Below, piece after piece: positions 36,796 to 45,744 of a DNA stretch of 64,000 nucleotides; position 1 is the first letter of the stretch; each line of letters opens with the position of its first letter. Source of the DNA: JALNZF01 sp964447405 (GTDB taxonomy: Bacteria > Nitrospirota > UBA9217); assembly GCA_964447405.1 (NCBI GenBank), contig CAYUSP010000001.1:248001-312000 (forward strand), given 5' to 3'. A model generated the notes under the pieces. It was given only the letters and a program-made list of their open reading frames with translations, made no database searches and was not told the origin of the DNA. The position numbers and the translations under genes were made by a program.

Positions 36796-37173
36796 CTAGT
36801 CCATGCTGCCAACAGGGGACAGAAAATGAATGATGCTGTCGAAATTTTCAGGTACGATTCTGCTCTGTCCTGTCGGAATTCTCTCAGATGGTGCATTGGT
36901 CGGATCGAGATGGTAGACGATGCTGTCAGGATTCTCCCCCATGCCGCCTGCTGCGGATCCGCCAATACCCGGTAAACCCCATTCAGTGAGCCCCATTAGG
37001 CCTCTGTGCTCCGCAACTGCTGCAACAGGAGCATTGGTCGGATCGAGATAATTTACCATGCTGTCGGGATCGAGTGTGGAATCCTTGGCTATCGCCGCAG
37101 TCTCCATTCCGAAGGCTGTTACAACGACAAGAAACATTCCGAGCAGCATTAATATAGAGATGATTCTTTTCAT
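36796..37173 (-). CDS. small secreted protein with a repeated DSxxxxLDPTNAP motif
   Basis: This 125-residue protein has a signal peptide (IISILMLLGMFLVVVTAFG) and then three spaced repeats: DPDSMVNYLDPTNAP, NPDSIVYHLDPTNAP and NFDSIIHFLSPVGSM. A glycine-rich linker separates the first two. No cysteines occur in the mature part and no family is recognised. A strong AAGGAGG precedes ATG 37173, and it has its own terminator, so it is probably well expressed. A role at the cell surface or as a short-motif ligand is possible but unsupported. Confidence 0.75.
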   Translation of the reverse strand: MKRIISILMLLGMFLVVVTAFGMETAAIAKDSTLDPDSMVNYLDPTNAPVAAVAEHRGLMGLTEWGLPGIGGSAAGGMGENPDSIVYHLDPTNAPSERIPTGQSRIVPENFDSIIHFLSPVGSMD

Positions 37174-37377
37174 GTTCAACGCCTCCTTTCGTACGTAGAT
37201 TCTCGATAACGCCCCTGATCCTGAGTCTCACCTCTTTTCTCTTTTAAATTTTACTGGTTGATTAAAGTATATCGCTGAGTTCAGTGTTGTCAATCAGTCT
37301 TAGGTATTAAGTTTCAGCAAACGATATCTGCAACTTTCGTCTTTACACAACTGTGCTAAACCCGTATTATAGGTCCT

Positions 37378-37737
37378 ATGAAATATGGAGCCAGAGCCAT
37401 TCAACATGCGAAGCTTGAACTGTGGCCCAATCCGAATCCGGAGAGGGATTACGTTATTGATATAACCTATCCGGAGTTTACCTGTCTCTGCCCGAGGTCG
37501 GGATATCCGGATTTTGCCACGATCAAAATCACCTATACGCCGGACAAAAAGGTCGTGGAACTGAAGGCCCTGAAAATGTACCTGAACAGTTATCGCGACC
37601 AGAGCGTATCTCATGAAGCGGTGACGAACCTGATATTTGATGCGCTCAAGAAAAATCTGAAGCCCCGCTTACTCGAAGTTGTCGGTGATTTTAATGTCCG
37701 GGGCAACGTAAAGACCGTTGTGCGCGTGTCAATGTGA
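37378..37737 (+). CDS. queF: NADPH-dependent 7-cyano-7-deazaguanine reductase
   Basis: This 119-residue short-form QueF reduces preQ0 to preQ1 in queuosine synthesis. The catalytic cysteine and binding residues are in FTCLCPRSGYPDFA, and the QueF motif ELKALKMYLNSYRDQSVSHE covers substrate binding. Other queuosine genes are not in the window. Confidence 0.95.
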   Translation: MKYGARAIQHAKLELWPNPNPERDYVIDITYPEFTCLCPRSGYPDFATIKITYTPDKKVVELKALKMYLNSYRDQSVSHEAVTNLIFDALKKNLKPRLLEVVGDFNVRGNVKTVVRVSM

Positions 37738-37859
37738 TAGTGGCGTCTTGCTGCTGTCGTGCAAACCCTCCAGAGCAGCCGGTCTCCCTGAAAACTGCTT
37801 GACTATTAAAAGCCTCCATGCTATCTATTGACGCATCCTCGGGGAGGTTTTTTTAATTT

Positions 37860-38915
37860 ATGTTTGCAATAAAGTCATCCCTGGCAACCTTTGTTATCAT
37901 GCTCTCTTGCACGCTGCCTGCCCATGCGGCAGGTTCTCCTGAGTCTTTCGCACCTCTCGTCAAAAAAGAGAGGCCTGCTGTCGTGAACATCTCGACCCGG
38001 CAGGTCGTCAAGTTGCAGCAACAGTCCCCCTTCGGCGATCCACAAATGGACGACTTTTTTTACCGCTTCTTCGGCGGCATTCCCCAGCGAGAGCAGGTGA
38101 GGCAAAGCCTTGGCTCCGGTTTTATTATTTCTTCTGACGGCTATATTCTGACAAATAATCATGTGGTGGACAAGGCGCGGGATATTAAGGTTTCCCTTTC
38201 CGATGGACGCGTGCTGGAGGCGAAACTCGTTGGAAAATCGAGCGAAATTGATATCGCCTTGATCAAAGTGGACACAAAGGATTTACCGGTCGTAGTGCTG
38301 GGAGATTCAAACCTCCTGGAGGTGGGGGACTGGGTTGTAGCAATCGGAAATCCCTTTGGCCTATCCCACACAGTCACTGCCGGCATTGTATCCGCAAAAG
38401 GCCGGGTCATCGGGATGGGACCCTATGACGACCTCATTCAGACGGATGCTGCTATCAACCCCGGCAACAGCGGGGGGCCGCTGTTCAACAGCAAGGGCGA
38501 GGTGGTGGGCATCAACACTGTCATAATCGCTGCGGGTCAGAACCTCGGTTTTGCAGTGCCCATCAGCATGGTCAGGGATCTCCTGCCATCGATCAGGGAA
38601 AAGGGAAGGCCGGATACGGGCTGGCTTGGAGTAACCGCGCAAATGCTCACCCCTGAACTGGCGTCAGCGCTCAATCTTGCGGAGCCGATCGGCGCGCTGA
38701 TCACCGGAGTTGCCAAAGGCAGCCCCGCTGAAAAGGCAGATATAAAGCGTGGTGATGTGATAGTGGAACTGGACGGCAAGAAGATACTCGATCCGACTGA
38801 ACTGCCGCGCATGGTGGCATTCGGCCATATCGGTAAAACAGTAGCGCTCAAGGTGATCAGGCAGGGAAAGACGATCGACCTCCAGGCTGTGATTGAACGA
38901 AAGCCGGAAAAATAA
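37860..38915 (+). CDS. HtrA/DegQ-family periplasmic serine protease
   Basis: This 351-residue protein has a signal peptide (VIMLSCTLPAHAA), a trypsin-like domain with the triad His in LTNNHVV, Asp in SEIDIALIKV and Ser in NPGNSGGPL, then a single PDZ domain (residues 245-345). HtrA proteases degrade misfolded envelope proteins. One PDZ domain rather than two makes it DegS-like in layout, though it has a cleavable-looking signal. A GGGGAGG lies 12 nt before ATG 37860. Confidence 0.92.
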   Translation: MFAIKSSLATFVIMLSCTLPAHAAGSPESFAPLVKKERPAVVNISTRQVVKLQQQSPFGDPQMDDFFYRFFGGIPQREQVRQSLGSGFIISSDGYILTNNHVVDKARDIKVSLSDGRVLEAKLVGKSSEIDIALIKVDTKDLPVVVLGDSNLLEVGDWVVAIGNPFGLSHTVTAGIVSAKGRVIGMGPYDDLIQTDAAINPGNSGGPLFNSKGEVVGINTVIIAAGQNLGFAVPISMVRDLLPSIREKGRPDTGWLGVTAQMLTPELASALNLAEPIGALITGVAKGSPAEKADIKRGDVIVELDGKKILDPTELPRMVAFGHIGKTVALKVIRQGKTIDLQAVIERKPEK

Positions 38916-38981
38916 AAAGTTGAAGACAGAAGTAAGAAGGAAGATGATTGACGAAAGAAGTAAGATTATAAGGAGCAATGT

Positions 38982-39329
38982 ATGTTTGGCCTTGGCATTC
39001 CTGAACTGATCGTCATATTCGTCATCGCACTTGTCGTGTTTGGCCCTAAAAAGCTGCCGGACCTTGGCAAATCCGTCGGCCGCGCCATGGCGGAGTTCAA
39101 GAAGGCCCAACAGGAGTTTCAGGAGTCCGTGCAGGCGGAAATGCGGGATGTGGAGAAGAAGACGGACTTCGAGGAGATAAAAAAACTGGGCAAGCTTGAC
39201 GATCTGTCTGCGTATCCGGAAACCGGAGCAGAAAAACCAGCTGTTGGCCCTTCATCAGCTCAGACCGGGGAAACGCAGGGGGAGGGGCCGGCCCCGGAGA
39301 AGACGGGGGAGGCAAAAGTACATGGCTGA
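38982..39329 (+). CDS. tatA: twin-arginine translocase subunit TatA/TatB
   Basis: This 115-residue protein has one N-terminal helix (IPELIVIFVIALVVFGPKKLPDLGKSVG) followed by an amphipathic helix and a charged, low-complexity tail. That is the TatA/TatB architecture. TatA oligomers form the pore for folded Tat substrates; the NrfC-like FeS protein in this window carries a Tat signal. It overlaps tatC by 8 bp. Whether it acts as TatA, TatB or both cannot be decided. Confidence 0.9.
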   Translation: MFGLGIPELIVIFVIALVVFGPKKLPDLGKSVGRAMAEFKKAQQEFQESVQAEMRDVEKKTDFEEIKKLGKLDDLSAYPETGAEKPAVGPSSAQTGETQGEGPAPEKTGEAKVHG

Positions 39330-40122
39330 GGACGAACTGCGGATGTCGTTCTGGAGCCATCTTGATGAACTGCGCAAGAGGATCGTCTACGCGGCTATTG
39401 CGGTTGGCATCGGATTCATCATCTGCTTCGCCTTTTCAGAGGAAATCCTCGGCATCCTGCTGCTGCCGATGAACGCCACCATCCAGTATTCCCTGCAGTT
39501 TCCTTTCGCCACCTTCTCACCGAACAAGACGGTCCAGACGCTGCACTTCACTGCACTTACCGAGCCGTTCATGTCGCACATGAAGATCGGATTTATATCC
39601 GGCATCATGCTGATGATCCCGGTCCTCCTGCTCCAGGTCTGGAAATTTATCGCGCCTGGGCTGCTGCCGAAAGAACGCAGGTATGCAGGCCAGTTCGTAT
39701 TCTTCTCTACAATTTTCTTTGCCATAGGAGTTCTCTTCTGCTTCATCATCCTGTTGCCTATCGCGGTCCCGTTCCTTGTCTCCTACAAGGCTGAGCACCT
39801 CACGCCGATAATCAAGATCGGAGATTACATTGACTTCACCCTGAAATTCATGCTTGCAACGGGCGCGGTCTTTGAACTGCCGCTGATCATGATCCTGCTC
39901 GGCCGCATGGGCATTCTGAATCCGGATGTCCTGACCAGGTTCCGTAAGTATGCATTCCTTATCGCCTTCATCATAGGCGGCATCGTAACACCCACTCCGG
40001 ATGTGTTCAATATGACGCTTATGTCCCTGCCCATTTATCTCCTCTATGAAATAGGTATTCTTGGCGTTAGATTCTTCGGAAGAAGACGGAAGCTGGAATC
40101 CAAGGACCTTACAGAAACGTAA
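39322..40122 (+). CDS. tatC: Sec-independent protein translocase TatC
   Basis: This 266-residue protein with six transmembrane helices starts MAEDELRMSFWSHLDELRKRI, the classical TatC opening that recognises the twin-arginine signal. FELPLIMILLGRMGI and the TPTPDVFNM loop are typical. ATG 39322 is inside the 3' end of tatA; a longer frame from 39196 lies wholly in tatA and is rejected. Confidence 0.95.
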   Translation: MAEDELRMSFWSHLDELRKRIVYAAIAVGIGFIICFAFSEEILGILLLPMNATIQYSLQFPFATFSPNKTVQTLHFTALTEPFMSHMKIGFISGIMLMIPVLLLQVWKFIAPGLLPKERRYAGQFVFFSTIFFAIGVLFCFIILLPIAVPFLVSYKAEHLTPIIKIGDYIDFTLKFMLATGAVFELPLIMILLGRMGILNPDVLTRFRKYAFLIAFIIGGIVTPTPDVFNMTLMSLPIYLLYEIGILGVRFFGRRRKLESKDLTET

Positions 40123-40667
40123 TGCTGTCGTGGCAAACGGATTGCGGTATGGCCAGACAAAAATCTCCCTATACGGTTTCCTTTGTCGCCGCTGCATCGA
40201 ACAGCGGTAAGACGACGCTCATCGAAAAGATCGTACCCATTCTGAAATCCCTTGATTTGCGCGTTGCCGTGTTCAAGCATGTTTCAAAAGGCTTTTCGCT
40301 CGATCATCAAGGCAAGGATTCATGGAGATTTCAACGGGCTGGGGCGGATACCGTGATACTCGTCGGGCCTGATCAAGTCGCTATTATGAAATCGATGGGC
40401 TGTGAGCCATCCTTCGGCGATCTTGAGCAACTGGCCGCTGATGTTGATATCTCCATCTTTGAAGGATTCAAAAAAGAAGCAGTGAACAAGATTGAAGTCT
40501 ACCGGCATGGTATATCCGGCAGCCGTCCGCTCTGTCTTGACGATACTTCCTACATAGCGTTGGTAAGCGACAAACCCCTCGACGTGGGTATTCCCCGATT
40601 TGACATGAACGATGCTGTTGGTGTGGCACAGTTTATCTGCAACAGGATGCAAGACAACGACACATAG
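40122..40667 (+). CDS. mobB: molybdopterin-guanine dinucleotide biosynthesis protein MobB-like
   Basis: This 181-residue P-loop NTPase has AASNSGKTTLIEKI at the Walker A, DHQGKDSWRFQRAGADTVILV and ISIFEGFKKEAVNKIEV, all MobB features. MobB helps MobA form the MGD cofactor that many Tat-exported molybdoenzymes carry, which suits its place directly after tatC (1-bp overlap). ATG 40149 is another possible start. The Walker A is somewhat degenerate. Confidence 0.88.
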   Translation: MLSWQTDCGMARQKSPYTVSFVAAASNSGKTTLIEKIVPILKSLDLRVAVFKHVSKGFSLDHQGKDSWRFQRAGADTVILVGPDQVAIMKSMGCEPSFGDLEQLAADVDISIFEGFKKEAVNKIEVYRHGISGSRPLCLDDTSYIALVSDKPLDVGIPRFDMNDAVGVAQFICNRMQDNDT

Positions 40668-40731
40668 CTAGCAAATTGTGATTGTCATATGATGTTTACT
40701 TGTAATTAGTCCCGAAAATCAACGTTTTTCA

Positions 40732-40760
40732 TTGACAAGAGGAGCAGATTTTCATATTTT
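40732..40760 (+). promoter_or_regulatory. sigma70 promoter for hemL
   Basis: TTGACA (40732-40737) and TATTTT (40755-40760) are 17 bp apart, giving a start near 40767 and a leader of about 55 nt. Confidence 0.65.
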
Positions 40761-40822
40761 ATGTGGGATTGTTTTCGAGTTTAGATAATATATAGTTCAG
40801 CATGTGAATGAAAGGAGTATGC

Positions 40823-42106
40823 ATGTCAGGAGCGAGATCCAGGCAATTATTCGCAGAAGCAAAAAAACATATTCCCGGCGGGGTGAACAGCCCGGTGCGG
40901 GCATTCCGATCGGTCGGCGGAGAACCGCTCTTTATCAAAAAGGCGAAGGGTTCGAAGATCTACGACGCGGACAACAAGGTGTACATTGATTACGTTCTTT
41001 CCTGGGGGCCGATGATCCTTGGCCATGCGCATCCCGCGGTGACCGCAGCGCTTAAAAAGGCGATCGCGAATGGCACGAGCTTTGGAGCGCCTACCGAGCT
41101 TGAAATCACACTCGCGAAGATGGTCAAAAAGGCGGTCCCGTCCATTGAGATGGTCCGCATGGTGAGCTCGGGCACCGAGGCCACGATGAGCGCCATACGC
41201 GCTGCGCGCGGATTCACGGGACGCGATAAGATCCTCAAGTTCGATGGATGCTACCATGGACATGCCGACAGCCTGCTCGTAAAGGCTGGGAGCGGTGTTG
41301 CCACCTTCGGCCTGCCGGACAGCCCGGGTGTGCCGGCGGAACTCGCGAAGCACACGCTGACAGTGGACTACAATGATCTTTCCGCGGTACAGGACATGGC
41401 TTCCCGTGAAGGTGAAAGAATCGCCTGCATCATCGTCGAACCAATCGCAGGCAACATGGGATGCGTGCCTCCTGCCCCAGGTTTTCTACAAGGGTTACGA
41501 AAGGTATGCGATCAGTACGGGATCGTGCTGATACTCGATGAGGTCATGACAGGTTTCCGCGTATCCTATGGAGGCGCCCAGAAGCTCTATAAGATAAAAC
41601 CGGACCTCACCTGCCTCGGCAAGGTCATCGGCGGAGGCCTTCCTGTGGGCGCCTACGGCGGCAAGCGTGAGATCATGGAAAGGATAGCCCCCCTGGGGCC
41701 AATCTATCAAGCGGGAACGCTCTCGGGCAATCCGCTGGCCATGGTCGCAGGCATAGAGACGCTCAAGGCGCTTTCCAAACCAGGCGTGTATGCGACGCTG
41801 GAAAAACAGTCTGCTGCGCTTGAAACCGGGCTTAGTGCAGCAGCAGCGGAAGCCGGCATCCCGACGACCTTCAACCGCGTCGGATCCATGTTTACCTCTT
41901 TCTTCACGGACAAAAAAGTGACTGATTTCGCCAGCGCCAAAACATCGGACACTGCGCGGTTCGGCAAGTTTTTTCTGGGGATGCTTAAAGGAGGCGTGAA
42001 CCTCGCGCCGTCACAGTTTGAGGCGGGTTTCCTGTCCCTCGCTCATACCCGCTCCGACATCAGCAGGACGATCGAGGCGGCAAGGAAGAGTTTGAAGGGA
42101 CTGTAG
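40823..42106 (+). CDS. hemL: glutamate-1-semialdehyde 2,1-aminomutase
   Basis: This 427-residue PLP enzyme makes 5-aminolevulinate from glutamate semialdehyde in the C5 haem pathway. Visible are the N-terminal AKKHIPGGVNSPVRAF, FDGCYHGHADSLLV, ILDEVMTGFRV and the PLP lysine in CLGKVIGGGLP. ATG 40823 is correctly spaced after AAAGGAG; ATG 40808 is too close. Supply of haem suits the cytochrome genes downstream. Confidence 0.96.
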   Translation: MSGARSRQLFAEAKKHIPGGVNSPVRAFRSVGGEPLFIKKAKGSKIYDADNKVYIDYVLSWGPMILGHAHPAVTAALKKAIANGTSFGAPTELEITLAKMVKKAVPSIEMVRMVSSGTEATMSAIRAARGFTGRDKILKFDGCYHGHADSLLVKAGSGVATFGLPDSPGVPAELAKHTLTVDYNDLSAVQDMASREGERIACIIVEPIAGNMGCVPPAPGFLQGLRKVCDQYGIVLILDEVMTGFRVSYGGAQKLYKIKPDLTCLGKVIGGGLPVGAYGGKREIMERIAPLGPIYQAGTLSGNPLAMVAGIETLKALSKPGVYATLEKQSAALETGLSAAAAEAGIPTTFNRVGSMFTSFFTDKKVTDFASAKTSDTARFGKFFLGMLKGGVNLAPSQFEAGFLSLAHTRSDISRTIEAARKSLKGL

Positions 42107-42139
42107 TCGATTATACCATTATATATACGGCCTCTCAAT

Positions 42140-42385
42140 ATGGATGAAAAGGACCGCAAACTCATCCGCATGATCGGAGTGCTCAGCACCGTGGGCCTCA
42201 CCATGGTGTGTGCGACCGTGATCGGACTTTTCATCGGTATCAAGATGGATGCCTGGCTCAATACCTCACCCTGGTTCACCGCGATCTTTCTTCTCTTCGG
42301 CATTGCCGCGGGATTTAAAAATCTTTTTGTGTATGCCAAAAAAAGCCAGCAACGATTCGATGAGTCCGACAAGGATGGTTCATGA
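42140..42385 (+). CDS. AtpZ/AtpI-type small membrane protein
   Basis: This 81-residue protein has two transmembrane helices with the AtpZ pattern STVGLTMVCATVIGLFIGIKMD and GAIxxFKNL-like FGIAAGFKNLFVYAKK. Such proteins sit upstream of F-type ATP synthase genes and help assemble the c-ring or take up Mg2+. It overlaps the next gene by 4 bp. No atp structural genes follow. Confidence 0.8.
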   Translation: MDEKDRKLIRMIGVLSTVGLTMVCATVIGLFIGIKMDAWLNTSPWFTAIFLLFGIAAGFKNLFVYAKKSQQRFDESDKDGS

Positions 42386-42837
42386 CAATCGATGATGCTC
42401 AGGTCCGGCAGCAGGCAGTGGATGCAATCATCAAAGCGGTGGTACAGAAAACAGTTCTGATCGTATCACTTGCCGCGGTGGGTGCGCTTGTGTTCGGACT
42501 GGTCCAGCAGGGAACCCGGTCGTTCTGGATTCTTCCCGCAAGTGTGATGTTCGGCGGCGCGCTTGGCCTGCTGAACTTTCGATGGCTGGCAATCGCAGTC
42601 CAGCGGGTATACCTGAAACAGGGAGCTTCGCCAGCCGGATCGAATATTGCGGCTGTCATCATCAGCATTCTCAAATTGTCGCTCATTTTTATCATACTGT
42701 TTATAGTCATCAAGTGGCAACTGCTCCACGTTATCGGCATGGTAGCGGGGCTTTCCCTTTGCTTTCTGGCCATCATCTGGGAAGGCATTACGATGATGCA
42801 GCAGACCCTCGGAAGCGGTAAAGGCAATAACGGATAA
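42382..42837 (+). CDS. ATP synthase subunit I-like membrane protein
   Basis: This 151-residue protein has four hydrophobic segments and the pattern SVMFGGALGLLNFRWLA seen in ATP synthase subunit I (AtpI) families. It is translationally coupled to the AtpZ-like gene. In most bacteria atpB would follow; here a cytochrome module follows instead, so either the ATP synthase operon is split or these two act elsewhere. Confidence 0.75.
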   Translation: MTIDDAQVRQQAVDAIIKAVVQKTVLIVSLAAVGALVFGLVQQGTRSFWILPASVMFGGALGLLNFRWLAIAVQRVYLKQGASPAGSNIAAVIISILKLSLIFIILFIVIKWQLLHVIGMVAGLSLCFLAIIWEGITMMQQTLGSGKGNNG

Positions 42838-42880
42838 CGGTCAAGATACGAAGCAATAGACTTAAGGGAGGAGCGTGCTT

Positions 42881-43351
42881 ATGAAGAACCATGTTTTACG
42901 GCCATTGATCGCGTTCATCGGTATCATTGTCCTGATACTGCTGGCAAGGATCGTACTGGTGCCAAAGGATTTTGGTGCCCACGAACGGGGCTATCTGTAC
43001 GGCTGGCACCGGAAAGCAAATGAGGACGACTGGAAGAAGATCAAGGTAAAGTATCAAGGAGCGGAGTACTGCAAGGACTGCCACACCGACAAGTATGACA
43101 AGCTCAAGGCATCACCCCACAGGATCATTCAGTGCGAGAATTGCCATGGACCCGCGGTCGATCATCCATCCGATCCGCCGAAGCTCATGATCGACAGAAG
43201 CAGGGCGCATTGCCTGAGATGCCATTATCCGCTGCCCTATCCTTCGAGTGGACGCGCGAAGATCAAGGGTGTTGATCCGGACAAGCATAATCCGGGGGCG
43301 GATTGCTCCACCTGTCATAATCCTCACAAACCGATGGAGGGCCTGCGATGA
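42881..43351 (+). CDS. membrane-anchored tetrahaem cytochrome c
   Basis: This 156-residue protein has an N-terminal transmembrane helix (LIAFIGIIVLILLARIVLV) and four haem sites: CKDCH, CENCH, CLRCH and CSTCH. It should stand on the periplasmic side. It overlaps the FeS-protein gene by 4 bp, and with it and the NrfD gene forms a three-subunit quinone oxidoreductase module reminiscent of DsrJ-DsrO-DsrP. A strong GGGAGGAG precedes ATG 42881. Confidence 0.88.
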   Translation: MKNHVLRPLIAFIGIIVLILLARIVLVPKDFGAHERGYLYGWHRKANEDDWKKIKVKYQGAEYCKDCHTDKYDKLKASPHRIIQCENCHGPAVDHPSDPPKLMIDRSRAHCLRCHYPLPYPSSGRAKIKGVDPDKHNPGADCSTCHNPHKPMEGLR

Positions 43352-44136
43352 TAACGCGAAGGAATTTTCTAAAGAATGCCGCGGCGGGCATTGCCGCCGC
43401 TTCAATTCCCCTGGGTGCTCTGGAACTCGTCGACCCCAAAAAGTTGATGGCCATGGAAGCAGGGGACAAGTCAAAGGTCCGCTGGGTATTCCTGGTTGAT
43501 ACGTACAAATGCGTGGGCTGCGGTCTCTGCGTCACCGCCTGCAAAAAAGAGAACGAAGTGCCCTTTGATGCTAACGTGACGAGGACCTGGGTGGAGCGGT
43601 ACGTGGTCACCAAAGACGGCAAGGTACATGCCGATACGCCCAAGGGAGGGCGCGATGGATTTCCTACCGCGAAGATCGACCTGGGCATGGGCAAGATCGA
43701 AGAGGTAAAAAACGCTGACATCGACAAGGCGTTCTTCGTGCCCAAGCTCTGCAACCAGTGCGAAAACCCCGCGTGTGTGCAGGTTTGCCCGGTGGGAGCG
43801 ACCTACCAGGCGGAGGACGGAGTGGTTCTGGTGGACAGGACGTGGTGCATAGGCTGCGGATACTGCGTCATGGGCTGCCCCTACGGTGTACGCTTCTTCC
43901 ACCCTGTTCATCGCACCGCGGAGAAATGCAATTTCTGCTATCACCGCATTACCAAAGGGCTTCAGCCCGCATGCGTCCAGGCCTGTCCTTTCGGCGCCCG
44001 ACGGATCGGAAACATCAAAGATCCCAATGATCCGGTCACCAAGATCATCAAGACCGAACGAGTCTCGGTGCTGAAAGAAGAATACGGCACAAAACCGCAG
44101 GTCTATTATATTGGCCTCGACAAGGAGGTGCGCTAA
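43348..44136 (+). CDS. Tat-exported four-cluster ferredoxin subunit (DsrO/NrfC-like)
   Basis: This 262-residue protein starts with a twin-arginine signal (RRNFLKNAAAG) and carries sixteen cysteines in four [4Fe-4S] motifs: CVGCGLCVTACKKEN, CNQCENPACVQVCP, CIGCGYCVMGCP and CNFCYHR...CVQACP. It transfers electrons between the NrfD quinone subunit and the tetrahaem cytochrome on the periplasmic side. No catalytic molybdopterin subunit is adjacent. Confidence 0.92.
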   Translation: MITRRNFLKNAAAGIAAASIPLGALELVDPKKLMAMEAGDKSKVRWVFLVDTYKCVGCGLCVTACKKENEVPFDANVTRTWVERYVVTKDGKVHADTPKGGRDGFPTAKIDLGMGKIEEVKNADIDKAFFVPKLCNQCENPACVQVCPVGATYQAEDGVVLVDRTWCIGCGYCVMGCPYGVRFFHPVHRTAEKCNFCYHRITKGLQPACVQACPFGARRIGNIKDPNDPVTKIIKTERVSVLKEEYGTKPQVYYIGLDKEVR

Positions 44137-45416
44137 TGGTTGCACATGACTTAATCGCCCACGGCGAATTATGGACCGTGAAGGAGCTTTTTACCTATCC
44201 GAACGAATTTATTTACTGGAGCGTGCAGATCGTGATGTATCCGTTCATGACAGGCCTGGTCGCCGGCGCTTTTGTGCTGTCATCGCTCTACCATGTTTTC
44301 GGAATTCAACAGTTGAAAGACATGGCGCGGTTCGCCCTGGTTTTCTCGTTCGCGCTTCTATTCGCGGCGCCCATGCCGATCGTGCTGCACCTCCAGTTTC
44401 CCTTACGTGGGATCAATGTGTTCATGACCCCGCATTTCACCTCTGCCATTGCCGCATTCGGAGTAGTGTTCTTTACCTACGGTGCCATCGTGGCTTCGGA
44501 ACTCTGGTTTCTCTACCGGAAGCATTTCGTGGAAAAGTCACTGAAACTTCGGGAGAAGCAGGACAAGACCGCCTTTGAGTGGATTGAATACCTCATCTTC
44601 TGTTCTTTGACTCTGGGCGTGTACGATATCAGTGAGGAGTCCCTGCATCGGGACGAAAAGGCCATTAAGATCCTCGCCGGCATCGGCATCCCCGTAGCCT
44701 GTTTTCTGCACGGATATGCGGGATTCATCTTCGGTTCGGTCAAGGCGAACGCCCTCTGGATGACACCGCTTATGCCTGTCATCTTTATCATGTCAGCGGT
44801 GGTTTCGGGCATCGCTCTCTGCATGCTCACATATATCATCACCATGGAAATCAGGAAGTACCTCGCGAAACGCAAAAGGCTGCAGCCGGGCATGCGGTTC
44901 CAGTCTCTGGAGGAGATAAAAGGGGTCGAGGTCAATGTCATACAGATGACTGCAAAATACCTCGTATTCTTCCTTGTCGCGGCTATAAGCCTGGAACTTC
45001 TTGACCTGATCTTCCGCGGCTATACAGCGGTCAAGTCATGGGACGTCTTGCGGAGCGTCATATACGATCGCGATTTTTATGACATATTCATCATGCAGTA
45101 CGGCATCGGTAACCTCATACCGCTCATCCTCTTCATGATCCCTGGACTAACGATAAGACGGGCCGTATTTGCCGTGTTGCTCGTTCTGTTCGGAGTCTTC
45201 ATGATGCGCTGGAACGTCGTGATCGGTGGTCAGGCATTTTCGCTCACCTTTCTGGGATACATGCATTATCACTTGCCTGTCATTCCCCATGACTGGGAGA
45301 CCTTTAAGGAGGGGCTTGGTGGGGCGCTCAGCATATTTATCATGCCGTTTGCCCTATTCTGGGTAATAAGTAAAATATTCCCGGTCTTCCCCTCGGAGGC
45401 GCCGCAGGAACCCTGA
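44136..45416 (+). CDS. NrfD/PsrC-family quinone-interacting membrane subunit
   Basis: This 426-residue protein has nine to ten predicted transmembrane segments and the NrfD-family fold that binds a menaquinol at the membrane surface. It starts one base into the FeS-protein stop, so the two are coupled. Together with the tetrahaem and FeS proteins it would link the quinone pool to periplasmic cytochromes. The direction of flow is not evident. Confidence 0.87.
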   Translation: MVAHDLIAHGELWTVKELFTYPNEFIYWSVQIVMYPFMTGLVAGAFVLSSLYHVFGIQQLKDMARFALVFSFALLFAAPMPIVLHLQFPLRGINVFMTPHFTSAIAAFGVVFFTYGAIVASELWFLYRKHFVEKSLKLREKQDKTAFEWIEYLIFCSLTLGVYDISEESLHRDEKAIKILAGIGIPVACFLHGYAGFIFGSVKANALWMTPLMPVIFIMSAVVSGIALCMLTYIITMEIRKYLAKRKRLQPGMRFQSLEEIKGVEVNVIQMTAKYLVFFLVAAISLELLDLIFRGYTAVKSWDVLRSVIYDRDFYDIFIMQYGIGNLIPLILFMIPGLTIRRAVFAVLLVLFGVFMMRWNVVIGGQAFSLTFLGYMHYHLPVIPHDWETFKEGLGGALSIFIMPFALFWVISKIFPVFPSEAPQEP

Positions 45417-45451
45417 CTCTAAGTGGATTCATATCGTTGGCAGTTCGAAAG

Positions 45452-45483
45452 ACAGGCGGAAAACGATTCCGCCTGTTTTTTTA
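45452..45483 (+). terminator. terminator after the NrfD gene
   Basis: ACAGGCGGAA (45452-45461) pairs perfectly with TTCCGCCTGT (45467-45476) around a 5-nt loop and is followed by TTTTTTT. The rest of 45484-45655 holds no gene I can support. Confidence 0.92.
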
Positions 45484-45655
45484 TTGCGATAGAGGAGCCT
45501 TCTGCATTTTCATCGGATATCTCCTTGGTAAACCGTGCATCAATGTGCCTTCATCTCCTCAGACAAATACCATGCCGAGTTGTCAGTGATAGCATGTTAA
45601 GCGATAATTTTCGGGGTACCTTGTAAGCGTATTCATGAGTAAAGCCATATAGTTA

Positions 45656-45684
45656 TTGACACAAAGTAACAGGTGTGATATAAA
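45656..45684 (+). promoter_or_regulatory. sigma70 promoter for the 11-haem cytochrome gene
   Basis: TTGACA (45656-45661) and TATAAA (45679-45684) are separated by 17 bp, about 60 bp before ATG 45745. Confidence 0.8.
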
Positions 45685-45744
45685 CTTTGGCTTAGTGGCG
45701 GTAGGTCAATTGATGTTAAAATAGCTGGGGAACGAAGGGGGAGT

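Noticed and set aside
36703..36975. A 90-residue plus-strand frame
   Set aside because: It is antisense to the signal-peptide-bearing secreted repeat protein, which has the strong ribosome-binding site and terminator.
40990..41353. Minus-strand frames inside hemL
   Set aside because: They are shadows of the hemL coding sequence, with no start signals.
45423..45626. A 67-residue open frame after the NrfD gene
   Set aside because: It spans the strong terminator at 45452-45483, has no ribosome-binding site and no recognisable composition.
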